This document shows, piece after piece, positions 1 through 6,263 of a DNA stretch of 11,676 nucleotides. Position 1 is the first letter of the stretch, and the number at the start of each line of letters is the position of its first letter. Source of the DNA: Tannerella sp. (GTDB taxonomy: Bacteria; Bacteroidota; Bacteroidia; Bacteroidales; Tannerellaceae). The notes under the pieces are model-generated. The model had not been told where the DNA came from. It ran no database searches and was given only the letters and a program-made list of their open reading frames with translations. The DNA lies in NCBI GenBank assembly GCA_031283915.1, contig JAITAY010000092.1, forward strand, positions 1 through 11,676. Reading direction: 5' to 3'. Both the position numbers and the translations under genes were made by a program.

Positions 1-151
1 GTATTTTCAGCCTGACCGGATGAGGTCTGTTTCGGAGCATAAGCTTTAAGTTTAAGCCTTCGTTTAGTTCACCTCTCCGGTCTGTTAATTCCTTCCTCTC
101 TTACAACGAGAGACTGAAATTAACATTGCCTTTTTCCTTTTGCAAACTAAG

Positions 152-190
152 GGTGTCCTCCGTGTCCTCTGTGCCTCCGCGTTGAAAATG
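152..190. repeat. Dispersed 'tcctctgtgcctccg' repeat, copy 1
   Basis: The core gtcctctgtgcctccgcgtt closely matches the sequence at 1276-1306 (tcctctgtgactccgtgttt), including the following gaa(aa)tga. A third, inverted copy lies at 1236-1263. Copies therefore sit on both sides of rnz. The low-complexity purine/pyrimidine character is typical of widely scattered intergenic repeats; I cannot assign a named family. Confidence 0.6.
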
Positions 191-208
191 AGTACAGGTC
201 ATTTATTT

Positions 209-239
209 CGCATCCCATAACGGTTCTTCTCTGGATGCG
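209..239 (-). terminator. Possible rnz terminator hairpin
   Basis: A perfect 7-bp stem (cgcatcc at 209-215, ggatgcg at 233-239) with a 17-nt loop begins one base after the rnz stop codon. Its position fits a transcription terminator for rnz. On the minus strand the stem is followed by an A-rich rather than a T-rich run, so this may be an RNA-stabilising 3' hairpin instead of a classical intrinsic terminator. Confidence 0.4.
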
Positions 240-240
240 T

Positions 241-1179
241 TCATTTCGTGCCCTGATTTTTTCCGGCCGGGGAGAGTTTCATTCCTTCTACGCCGACGAT
301 GGTTCCGGGGAACACCGCTTCCGCCTCGGCTTGTAATATCCCAAGGTCTTCGTAGCGGGCAGAGTAATGGCCGATGACTAACTGCTTCACCTGTGCCCGC
401 CGGGCAATCTCGGCCGCCTGGCGGGCGGTGGAATGAAACGTTTGCTTTGCGCGCGGCAAATCCGCCTCGACGAAGGTCGCCTCATGATACAGGCAGTCGC
501 AGCCTTCGAGCCACGGCACGATCTCCGGCGCAAAAGCCGTATCCGAACAATAGGCATAGCGCATCGGCGGGTCGGACGGGCGCGTCAGGCGGCTGTTCGG
601 AATCACCTCGCCGGCGGGCGTCACGTAATCCGCACCCTGCTTGATTCCGGCCAGCTCTTTCACCGGTATCCGGTAGAAATCCGTCATCTCACGTATCAAA
701 TGCGGGTCGGACGGCTTTTCGGCAAAGAGATAACCGCACGTGGGGATACGGTGTTTCAGCGGAATCGAGTAGACGCACAGCGAACGGTCTTCCATCACCA
801 CTGCATGTTGACGGGGGTCAATCAGGTTCAGGCGGACCGGATAGGGCAGTTCCTTGCAGAACACCGCCAGTATCGGACGCAGAAAGTCTTCCAGCGCCTG
901 CGGCCCGTGAATCACCAGTTCGCCCTTGCGTCCCAACATGCCTAAGGTAGAAATCAGCCCCGGCAAACCGAAACAGTGGTCGCCATGAAGATGGGAAATA
1001 AAGATATGGTTCAGCCGGTTGAAGCGGACATGCATCCGGCGCATCTGCAACTGAGTTCCCTCGCCGCAGTCGATGAGGTACAGTTTGTCGCGCAAATCCA
1101 CCACCTGCGAACTCGTCGCATGTCGCAGTGTCAACGTCGCCGAACCGCATCCCAGCAAAGTGATTTCAAAACGTGCCAT
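241..1179 (-). CDS. rnz: Ribonuclease Z (tRNA 3'-processing endonuclease)
   Basis: This 312-aa protein is a metallo-beta-lactamase-fold endonuclease of the short tRNase Z (ElaC) type. Members of the family cut tRNA precursors just 3' of the discriminator base so that CCA can be added. Seen in the sequence: the Zn-binding signature SHLHGDH at residues 62-68 (H63, H65, D67, H68), further likely metal ligands H143 (LKHRIP), D213 (CSDTAF) and H271 (GHYSARY), and an HST motif at 249-251 of the kind that assists catalysis in this family. The segment around 150-205 corresponds to the flexible tRNA-binding arm. The length is normal for a bacterial short form. The ATG at 1179 is the natural start because MARFEITLLGCGSA matches the family's first beta strand. 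The gene stands alone; a TACTTTTG box lies 26 bases upstream and a hairpin follows the stop. No anomalies are seen. Confidence 0.96.
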   Translation of the reverse strand: MARFEITLLGCGSATLTLRHATSSQVVDLRDKLYLIDCGEGTQLQMRRMHVRFNRLNHIFISHLHGDHCFGLPGLISTLGMLGRKGELVIHGPQALEDFLRPILAVFCKELPYPVRLNLIDPRQHAVVMEDRSLCVYSIPLKHRIPTCGYLFAEKPSDPHLIREMTDFYRIPVKELAGIKQGADYVTPAGEVIPNSRLTRPSDPPMRYAYCSDTAFAPEIVPWLEGCDCLYHEATFVEADLPRAKQTFHSTARQAAEIARRAQVKQLVIGHYSARYEDLGILQAEAEAVFPGTIVGVEGMKLSPAGKNQGTK

Positions 1180-1204
1180 CCGTTATTTATTCGTGTTAAA
1201 GACG

Positions 1205-1212
1205 CAAAAGTA
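1205..1212 (-). promoter_or_regulatory. Putative rnz promoter -7 box
   Basis: On the minus strand this reads TACTTTTG, a perfect match to the Bacteroides consensus TAnnTTTG. It lies 26 bases upstream of the rnz ATG, which gives a short leader. A TTG-type -33 box at the usual 19-21 base distance is not evident; the nearest is 25 bases away at 1238. Confidence 0.55.
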
Positions 1213-1235
1213 CAAAAAAACAGCTTTCGGACAGC

Positions 1236-1306
1236 TTCAAAACACAGAGACGCAGAGGAGACGGAGATTTTTCCCCTGTCTCCTCTGTGACTCCGTGTTT
1301 GAATGA
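1236..1306. repeat. Imperfect inverted repeat of the 'cacagag' family
   Basis: The left arm (ttcaaaacacagagacgcag at 1236-1255, continuing to about 1264) is nearly the reverse complement of the right arm at about 1273-1305. The two share the block cagaggagac and its complement gtctcctctg, and form a long stem around a short loop at about 1265-1272. The right arm is also a direct copy of the repeat at 152-190. It lies upstream of rnz and may form a hairpin or cruciform. I do not know a function for it. Confidence 0.7.
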
Positions 1307-1364
1307 TTTACCTGCCTGCAGGGTATCCGTCGAAAAGCCCTCATGGAACTTTGACAGAAAACAT

Positions 1365-1643
1365 TTTTTTGGAAAAACAGCCATTCTTGCCCGTCAGAAA
1401 ATATAATTTGCGGCCAGAAATTATAATTTCTGGCTGGAAATTATAGTTTCTGGCTGGAAATTGTAATTTCTGGCTGGAAATTGTAATTTCTGGCCGTAAA
1501 TTATATTTTCTGGCCGTAAATTGTAATTTCTGGCTGGAAATTATAATTTCCGGCTGGAAATTATAATTTCCGGCCGTAAATTATATTTTCTGGCGAACGG
1601 AAATTGTATTTTCGTACTGATTTACAGTCTTTTTTGGAAAAAC
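1365..1643. repeat. 14-bp direct repeats bracketing the satellite
   Basis: The sequence ttttttggaaaaac occurs exactly at 1365-1378 and again at 1630-1643. One copy lies 12 bases before the array and the other 16 bases after it. The motif is A/T-rich, so chance is possible, but its symmetrical placement around the satellite is notable. Confidence 0.6.
1391..1613. repeat. 20-bp palindromic satellite, about 11 units
   Basis: Eleven consecutive units of consensus tggctggaaattataatttc lie in strict 20-bp register. Units begin at 1391, 1411, 1431, 1451, 1471, 1491, 1511, 1531, 1551, 1571 and 1591; the last has a 3-bp insertion and the first is degenerate. Each unit contains the 14-bp palindrome GAAATTATAATTTC or a close variant. 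At 1413-1434 the palindrome is perfect over 22 bp. Unit variants alternate between tggctgg and tggccgt/cggccgt spacers. The 20-bp period is not a multiple of three, so the array is not coding. There are no unique spacers, so it is not a CRISPR. It lies 235 bp upstream of the sigma/DUF4252 operon. Confidence 0.95.
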
Positions 1644-1848
1644 GAAGACGGTGGCAAGAAAAAAGGAGCGGTTTGGGAAACGTATATCGCCAACAATTTT
1701 AAACCTGTTTTAAAAGTCAACGCCGTCGGAACGGGACAAACCCGGTAAGCATAGCGTCTCCGAAAAAAAATGGGCCGATTTCTGCAATTCCTGTAACAAA
1801 TTCGGTCATTCATTCGTCTATTGCTTGAATATAAAAACAAATGTGGGT
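1614..1848. other. Leader region upstream of the sigma/DUF4252 operon
   Basis: Apart from one of the 14-bp repeats I see no gene, no RNA gene and no clear TAnnTTTG promoter in this stretch. The operon promoter must lie here or inside the satellite. TATTTTCG at 1607-1614, which spans the array's end, differs from the consensus at one position, but it is too far from the ATG and too degenerate to call. Confidence 0.4.
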
Positions 1849-2298
1849 ATGAAGAAGATGTTAATGACGGTATCGGTATGGACGATTCTGTGTACGGCAA
1901 GCTATGCCCGGTACTCCGTCAACCGGTTGTTTCGGGAATTTTCGGAGACGAAGGGCGTTGAACATGTGAGGCTCGGGAAATGGCTGATGGGTTTTGTCCG
2001 GTGTGTGGGAGTGGATACCGGAGGGGTGAAGCAAGTGGACGTGTTCGGTTTCTCCGGCTGTGACCCGGCCTGGAAAAGCCGGCTGGAAAATGCGGCCTGT
2101 CTGTTGAAGGACAAAGATTACGAAATGGTTCTCTCCTCGAATGCGGAAAATGAACGTGTCCGGATATTGGTGAAAATGACCGGCGGCGAAATACGCGACC
2201 CGGTGTTGCCGGTCACCGGCGACGACCCGGCACTAATACGCCTCGCAGGAAAGATCCGTCCGTCCGACGTCGAACGCCTGCTCAAGACCCGTAAATAA
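1849..2298 (+). CDS. Exported DUF4252 domain protein (first paralogue)
   Basis: This 149-aa protein has an N-terminal signal peptide (MKKMLMTVSVWTILCTASYA, cleavage predicted near residue 20). The mature part has the pattern of the Bacteroidales DUF4252 family: LFREFSETKGVEHVRLGKWL at 27-46, then an alternating strand/helix fold, with the conserved stretch VTGDDPALIRLAGKIRPSD at 122-140 near the end. The family's function is unknown; it is usually found beside ECF sigma factors. The ATG at 1849 is preferred over the upstream in-frame TTG (1825) and GTG (1843), because it places the charged MKK directly before the hydrophobic core. It is the first gene of a four-gene operon, and the sigma factor starts 8 bases after its stop. 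A second DUF4252 protein ends the same operon. It is presumably periplasmic and might sense or modulate an envelope signal; that role is inference. Confidence 0.85.
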   Translation: MKKMLMTVSVWTILCTASYARYSVNRLFREFSETKGVEHVRLGKWLMGFVRCVGVDTGGVKQVDVFGFSGCDPAWKSRLENAACLLKDKDYEMVLSSNAENERVRILVKMTGGEIRDPVLPVTGDDPALIRLAGKIRPSDVERLLKTRK

Positions 2299-2306
2299 GC
2301 GGAAGG

Positions 2307-2801
2307 ATGGATGCAAAGGAATTTAAACAGCGCTATTATCCCTTTCATCCCAGGCTCTACCGGGTGGCGTATGCCCTGCTGAACCACACGGAAGATGCCG
2401 AAGACATTCTTCAGGAGGCTTATTGCAAATTGTGGCTTAAGCGGGACGAACTGACCGGGATTCGGCAACCGGAGGCTTTTTGCGTGACACTGGTGAAAAA
2501 CCTCTGCATGGATTTCCTCCGTGCCTCCGGCGACCGGAAAGGCCGTGAACCGGAAAAAAGACCGGCGATTCCGTTCGAAGTCACACCAGAAAGCGAACTG
2601 GAAAGCAGGGAACAGGTGAAACATATCGAATCGCTGATAGACCGGCTGCCGGAGAAGCAGCGCATCGTCATACAGATGAGAGGTTTCGGAGACTGTTCGC
2701 TGGAAGAAATTGAAACCGCCACCGGCGAAAGCGCCGCCAATGTACGGGTATTGCTTTCCAGGGCGCGGAAAACACTAAGAGAAATGTTACAGAAACCATA
2801 A
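2307..2801 (+). CDS. ECF-type RNA polymerase sigma factor
   Basis: This 164-aa protein belongs to the extracytoplasmic-function sigma-70 family, which directs RNA polymerase to a small regulon. Region 2 is clear: LYRVAYALLNHTEDAEDILQ at 17-36, continuing EAYCKLW, followed by the DNA-melting/recognition helix around 54-72 (QPEAFCVTLVKNLCMDFLRA). A variable linker (73-100) leads to region 4 at about 103-163, with LPEKQRIVIQMRGFGDCSLE (114-133) and the helix-turn-helix ending NVRVLLSRARKTLREML. The length is typical. The ATG is 8 bases after the DUF4252 stop, and the next gene follows after 12 bases, so all are probably co-transcribed. Its partner is likely the one-TM protein encoded next, which would hold it at the membrane. 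It may control its own operon; I could not identify its target promoter. Confidence 0.93.
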   Translation: MDAKEFKQRYYPFHPRLYRVAYALLNHTEDAEDILQEAYCKLWLKRDELTGIRQPEAFCVTLVKNLCMDFLRASGDRKGREPEKRPAIPFEVTPESELESREQVKHIESLIDRLPEKQRIVIQMRGFGDCSLEEIETATGESAANVRVLLSRARKTLREMLQKP

Positions 2802-2813
2802 AAAGAACAGAGA

Positions 2814-3308
2814 ATGAAGATAAGGCAATTATTGAAAAAGTTTTATGAAGGCCGTTCGACGCCGGAAGAAGAGCGCGCCTTAAGGGATTATTTCCTGAGC
2901 GCCCTGGAAACGGACGCATCCCTGCAAACCGATAAGGAGATCTTTCGCGCTTTGGCCGGGGCAGAAGTACGTATGCCGGAAGGTCTGTCCCTGCGGCTGG
3001 AGAACACCCTCGAACAACTGGCGGCAGCAACGCCGGCACGCAAATCGGCGCGCCGAACTTGGCTGCATGCCGCCGCCAGCGTTGCAGCAGTCGCGCTACT
3101 GTGTATCGGGCTGTTTTTCGCCACCCGTGAACCCTCCGGACGGCAACGAGCCGATACGTTCGATGATCCGCAGGAAGCCGCCATGGTGGCCGGAAAGGCG
3201 CTGGCCTTCATGTCGGGAGAACTGAACAGGGGATTGAACCGTGTCGCCGAGGCCGATACGGAAATAGAGAAAATAAATCAGATCGTCAGCAAATATTTTA
3301 ATGAATAG
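2814..3308 (+). CDS. Putative one-TM anti-sigma factor
   Basis: This 164-aa protein has no motif I can assign to a named family with certainty. Its architecture is that of a bitopic anti-sigma protein. A cytoplasmic N-terminal part (1-80) begins KIRQLLKKFYEGRSTPEEER, like the start of many Bacteroidota FecR-type and related regulators. A single hydrophobic segment lies at about 84-103 (LHAAASVAAVALLCIGLFFA). The extracytoplasmic tail is about 60 residues, acidic and helical, with EKINQIVSKYFNE at the end. The tail is much too short for a FecR domain. The gene lies between the ECF sigma gene and a DUF4252 gene, with gaps of +12 and -8 bases. Restraint of the adjacent sigma factor is therefore a reasonable inference from context, not something the sequence proves. 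An assembly or structural role is the alternative. Confidence 0.7.
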   Translation: MKIRQLLKKFYEGRSTPEEERALRDYFLSALETDASLQTDKEIFRALAGAEVRMPEGLSLRLENTLEQLAAATPARKSARRTWLHAAASVAAVALLCIGLFFATREPSGRQRADTFDDPQEAAMVAGKALAFMSGELNRGLNRVAEADTEIEKINQIVSKYFNE

Positions 3309-3774
3309 GAGAATGAAAACAAAATATGTCATACTCATGCTGTGCATGTTGTGCACAAAGGCAGGCTTCGCGCAGGATAAACAGTTCGAAAAATACGCCG
3401 ATATGGACGGCGTCACCTCCGTCTACATTTCCAAAGCGATGTTTCAGATGATGCCCGACTTAAAAGACGCGGGAGTGAACCTGGCCGGGCTGAAAGAAAA
3501 AGTGGAATCGTTTCAGTTAGTCAGTTGCGGAAAGGCAGAACTGATTTCCCTGATGCGGAATGATTTCTCGCAATTGCTGCAAAGTGAACACACGGAGCTG
3601 ATGCACATCCGCGACGGCAAAACGCGCGTCACCTTTTACTCCTGCGTGAAAGGCGACCGGCTCAAGAAACTGCTGATGCTGGCCGACGCCGACAGCAGCT
3701 TTACCGTGATTCAACTCACCGGGAACTTTACGCTGAAAGACGTTCAGGAACTTACGAATAAAATAAATCCGTGA
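3301..3774 (+). CDS. Exported DUF4252 domain protein (second paralogue)
   Basis: This 157-aa protein starts at an ATG that overlaps the previous gene by 8 bases, a common sign of translational coupling. An in-frame ATG at 3313 (MKTKYVILML...) is an equally plausible start. An AGGAG at 3307-3311 is too close to 3313 to serve it. A signal peptide ends near residue 24 (KAGFA|QD). The mature part matches DUF4252: QFEKYADMDGVTSVYISKAM at 28-47, a central FQLVSCGKAELISLMRNDFS, then the C-terminal strand SSFTVIQLTGNFTLKDVQEL. It resembles the first gene of the operon in fold and length, but the two have diverged well beyond a recent duplication. It is predicted to be periplasmic or surface-located. 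Function is unknown; the sigma/anti-sigma context suggests envelope stress sensing or output. A hairpin follows the stop. Confidence 0.85.
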   Translation: MNRRMKTKYVILMLCMLCTKAGFAQDKQFEKYADMDGVTSVYISKAMFQMMPDLKDAGVNLAGLKEKVESFQLVSCGKAELISLMRNDFSQLLQSEHTELMHIRDGKTRVTFYSCVKGDRLKKLLMLADADSSFTVIQLTGNFTLKDVQELTNKINP

Positions 3775-3780
3775 AACAAT

Positions 3781-3812
3781 GAACCGGCGCACTCTTTCGC
3801 CGGCTCATTTGT
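3781..3812 (+). terminator. Probable terminator of the sigma/DUF4252 operon
   Basis: The stem gaaccggcg (3781-3789) pairs with cgccggctc (3798-3806) over 9 bp with one mismatch, across an 8-nt loop. It is followed by the moderately T-rich atttgttgtc. It begins 7 bases after the stop codon at 3772-3774 and fits an intrinsic terminator. Confidence 0.65.
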
Positions 3813-3856
3813 TGTCCGTTCAATACCGCTCGGTGGAGCGCCGGCGGCGGCGTTGC

Positions 3857-3906
3857 CAGGGCGATGTTCAAAGGACTTCCTGTCTTCACGTGACAACGTC
3901 GCCCTG
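3857..3906. repeat. Intergenic inverted repeat (12-bp arms)
   Basis: The arm cagggcgatgtt (3857-3868) is complementary to aacgtcgccctg (3895-3906), with a single G-T wobble if transcribed. The spacer is 26 bases. It sits between the operon terminator and the amidase promoter, about 160 bases upstream of the latter. It could be a structured RNA, a second terminator or a protein-binding site; nothing decides between them. The rest of 3775-4103 shows no gene. Confidence 0.6.
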
Positions 3907-4041
3907 TACTCCGCAAACCGGAAACAGGCTTTTGGTTCGGCAGTGATTATTGCGTTGCGTGCGGCGAACTTTTCCGCATGTGGTCTCAAAACGGTTTCTC
4001 CGAATTGCAACTACTTGAAATGTACCCTTTGAGACGGTCTC

Positions 4042-4072
4042 TTGTTTTGCTAAAAAAATATTCATATCTTTG
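4042..4072 (+). promoter_or_regulatory. Bacteroides-type promoter for the amidase/MlaD operon
   Basis: The -7 box TATCTTTG (4065-4072) matches TAnnTTTG perfectly. A TTG -33 element (4042-4044) lies 20 bases upstream of it, the preferred spacing. Transcription would start near 4078-4080, about 25 bases before the ATG at 4104. The promoter overlaps an upstream in-frame extension of the amidase reading frame, which argues that the extension is not translated. Confidence 0.75.
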
Positions 4073-4103
4073 CCTCCGAACTTGCAAGATTGTGGTGCAC
4101 AAA

Positions 4104-5258
4104 ATGAATAAGAAAGGTTGTATAATTCTCCCTCTGTCGGCTCTGCTGTTTTTATGGGCTTCGATGCTTCAGGCAAAGGAGAAAACCTTTACTGTGGTTA
4201 TTGACGCCGGCCACGGAGGGAAAGACCCCGGGTCGATAGGCTCCCATGTCAAAGAAAAAACGATCAATCTTGCCGTTGCTCTGAAATTAGGTGCGTTGAT
4301 AGAATCCGGTCACAAAGACGTAAACGTGATTTATACACGTGAAACCGATCGCTTTGTCGAATTAAACGAACGCGCCAATATTGCCAACAAAAACAAGGCT
4401 GACCTGTTCATCTCCATTCATGTCAATTCGATGAAGAAAGGGTATCAGAAAGTGAGGGGTGCCGAAACGTATACGCTGGGATTGGCTCGAAACGAAGAAA
4501 ACCTGAACGTCGCCATGCTGGAGAACTCCGTGATCCTGATGGAAGACAACTATCTACAGCGATATGGCGGATTTGATCCCAATTCTTCGGAATCCTACAT
4601 TATATTTGAATTTGTGCAGAACAAGCATCTGGAGCAAAGCATCTCGTTTGCCTCCGAAATACAAAAAACCTTTTCATCGGCCAAACGTGCGAACCGGGGT
4701 GTACGGCAAGCCGGATTTCTGGTCTTGAGAGCCACCAATATGCCCAGCGTACTGGTAGAGCTTGGTTTCATCTCCAATCCGGACGAAGAACGTTTCATGC
4801 ACTCCAATAATGGACAGAAACAGTTAGCCCGAGCCATTTACGATGCATTTGTCAAATACAAGAAAGAACAGGATTTGAAAAAAGACCGTTATCCACAAGG
4901 TCAGGGCACCCGTGAGACTGATTTGCCGCCGGCCAAACCGCAACCCGAACAGGAAACGGTACAACCGACACCGCCTGTCCAAAGCAAACCGGAACCTGCA
5001 ACATCCGAGACTCCCGAAGTCCGGACGGGAAAAGTCGTTTACAAGATACAAATCCTGTTGTCCGACAGGAAACTGCCGGACCATTCGCCTCTGCTGAAAG
5101 GATACAAAGCCGATCATTATGTAGAAGGGAAGCTGCACAAATATACGTATGGGGAATCAACCGATCAAAAGGTTATCCAGCAATTACTCAAGCAAGTATC
5201 CAAAGATTTCAAGGATGCTTTCATCGTCCGTTTCAAGGACGGGAAAAGAATAAAATAA
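4104..5258 (+). CDS. N-acetylmuramoyl-L-alanine amidase, exported, with SPOR-like tail
   Basis: This 384-aa Zn-dependent amidase of the Amidase_3 (AmiA/B/C) family removes the stem peptide from MurNAc in peptidoglycan, the reaction that splits septa. A signal peptide spans residues 1-24 (ending LQA|KE). The catalytic domain (28-254) shows the expected ligands: H37 in VIDAGHGG, E51 in VKEKTINLA, H106 in FISIHVNS and the catalytic E219 in PSVLVELGF. A Pro/Glu/Gln-rich linker (270-304) leads to a C-terminal 75-residue domain (308-384). That domain starts VVYKIQILLS and ends AFIVRFKDGKRIK, which is SPOR-like and would be expected to bind denuded glycan at division sites. The start at 4104 is chosen because the hydrophobic leader follows it and a good promoter lies just upstream; an in-frame ATG at 3978 lies before the promoter. 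The MlaD gene follows after 27 bases in the same transcript. An insertion at about 130-175 may be the family's regulatory helix region. Confidence 0.95.
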   Translation: MNKKGCIILPLSALLFLWASMLQAKEKTFTVVIDAGHGGKDPGSIGSHVKEKTINLAVALKLGALIESGHKDVNVIYTRETDRFVELNERANIANKNKADLFISIHVNSMKKGYQKVRGAETYTLGLARNEENLNVAMLENSVILMEDNYLQRYGGFDPNSSESYIIFEFVQNKHLEQSISFASEIQKTFSSAKRANRGVRQAGFLVLRATNMPSVLVELGFISNPDEERFMHSNNGQKQLARAIYDAFVKYKKEQDLKKDRYPQGQGTRETDLPPAKPQPEQETVQPTPPVQSKPEPATSETPEVRTGKVVYKIQILLSDRKLPDHSPLLKGYKADHYVEGKLHKYTYGESTDQKVIQQLLKQVSKDFKDAFIVRFKDGKRIK

Positions 5259-5285
5259 AAAAAACAATCAAAAAGAAACCGACAA

Positions 5286-6170
5286 ATGAAAATAAAACTT
5301 ACGAAAGAAATAGTTATAGGCCTTGTAGCTATCATAAGCCTTACGTTTTTATATATAGGCGTAAACTATTTGAAAGGCATCAATTTGTTCAAGCCGGTCA
5401 ATCATTATTTTGTCTCCTGTTCAAACGTAAAGGACGTGACAATATCCACGCCTGTATATGTAGACGGCTTTAAGGTCGGATTAGTCCGGAACATTGTGTA
5501 TGACTATTCCACCAACGGCAAAATCAATATAGAGATTAGCCTTGAAAAGAGTATGCGAATCACCAAAGGCACTTACGTTTCGATCGAAAAAACACTGCTC
5601 AGCGGCGCAGAATTGCATATTCACCAGAACACGTATGTGAACGAATATCTGAAATCCGGTGCAACCCTTGAAGGGAGAATGCCGGAAGACATGATGAGCG
5701 CCGTACAGGAGAAAATCCTTCCGCAGATTTCGGCATTGATCCCGGCACTGGACTCCATTCTCCACGGCCTGCAGGACTTGGTAAGTCATCCGGCTTTGTC
5801 GCAGTCGCTGAATCACATTGAAAACACAACGGCTCAGTTGGAAGTTTCTTCCCGCCAGTTAAGCCGTTTGTTGGGAAACGACATTCCGGTGATTGCCGAC
5901 AATTTGAAAACGACAAGCGATAATTTCGTCCTGCTGAGCGAAGAAATGAAAAACCTGAACCTGACAGCAAGCGTCAAGTCGTTGAACTTGACGCTTGACA
6001 ATTTGAACACCATGACTACCCGGCTCAATTCGCGGGACAATTCGTTAGGGTTGTTGCTGAATGATTCTTCCCTCTACAAGAGTCTGAATCTGACACTCGA
6101 CAACCTTTCGGGTTTACTCATTGACATGAAGCAACATCCCAAACGGTACGTTCATTTTTCATTGTTTTAG
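5286..6170 (+). CDS. MlaD/MCE family lipid-transport protein
   Basis: This 294-aa protein is anchored by one N-terminal membrane helix (about 8-28) and carries a single MCE domain (about 38-115). The domain includes the typical KDVTISTPVYVDGFKVGLVR (49-68) and TLLSGAELHI. In the family, MCE domains form hexameric rings that shuttle phospholipids between inner and outer membranes with an ABC transporter (MlaEF). A long helical C-terminal region (about 135-280) would form the periplasmic needle or coiled coil. It contains a repeated decamer, KSLNLTLDNL, at 231-240 and again at 265-274. The final KRYVHFSLF is shared by Bacteroidota members as I recall them. The permease and ATPase genes are not in the window; in Bacteroidota they are usually elsewhere. 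The gene follows the amidase by 27 bases, suggesting coordinated envelope maintenance. Confidence 0.92.
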   Translation: MKIKLTKEIVIGLVAIISLTFLYIGVNYLKGINLFKPVNHYFVSCSNVKDVTISTPVYVDGFKVGLVRNIVYDYSTNGKINIEISLEKSMRITKGTYVSIEKTLLSGAELHIHQNTYVNEYLKSGATLEGRMPEDMMSAVQEKILPQISALIPALDSILHGLQDLVSHPALSQSLNHIENTTAQLEVSSRQLSRLLGNDIPVIADNLKTTSDNFVLLSEEMKNLNLTASVKSLNLTLDNLNTMTTRLNSRDNSLGLLLNDSSLYKSLNLTLDNLSGLLIDMKQHPKRYVHFSLF

Positions 6171-6263
6171 CCATCGGAAGAAAATATTGTTGTCGTAGAT
6201 AAATGCATGGTTTATTTCCAGACAGTTCCTAAGCATTCCTATTCAATCGTTCGACATTAAAAA

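Larger units (their letters stand above)
1..240. other. Non-coding left edge
   Basis: I see no convincing gene here. The stretch holds a possible weak hairpin (84-90 gttaatt pairing with 118-124 aattaac, with 96-100 ctctc pairing with 108-112 gagag inside it), followed by a pyrimidine-rich run at 128-140. That could be the terminator of a plus-strand gene lying left of the window, but the stem is interrupted. It also contains one copy of a dispersed 'gtgtcctctgtgcctccg' repeat and the hairpin just after rnz, both listed separately. Confidence 0.4.

Noticed and set aside
433..945. Plus-strand reading frame opposite rnz
   Set aside because: It is antisense to a clear tRNase Z gene, and its product has no recognisable domain.
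1391..1613. CRISPR array
   Set aside because: The units are contiguous with no unique spacers and are only 20 bp long; no cas genes are present.
1622..1900. Minus-strand frame of 92 codons in the gene-free stretch
   Set aside because: It overlaps the start of the DUF4252 gene, has no domain and has biased, low-complexity composition.
3978..4103. 42-residue N-terminal extension of the amidase
   Set aside because: It would start upstream of the Bacteroides-type promoter at 4042-4072 and would bury the signal peptide.
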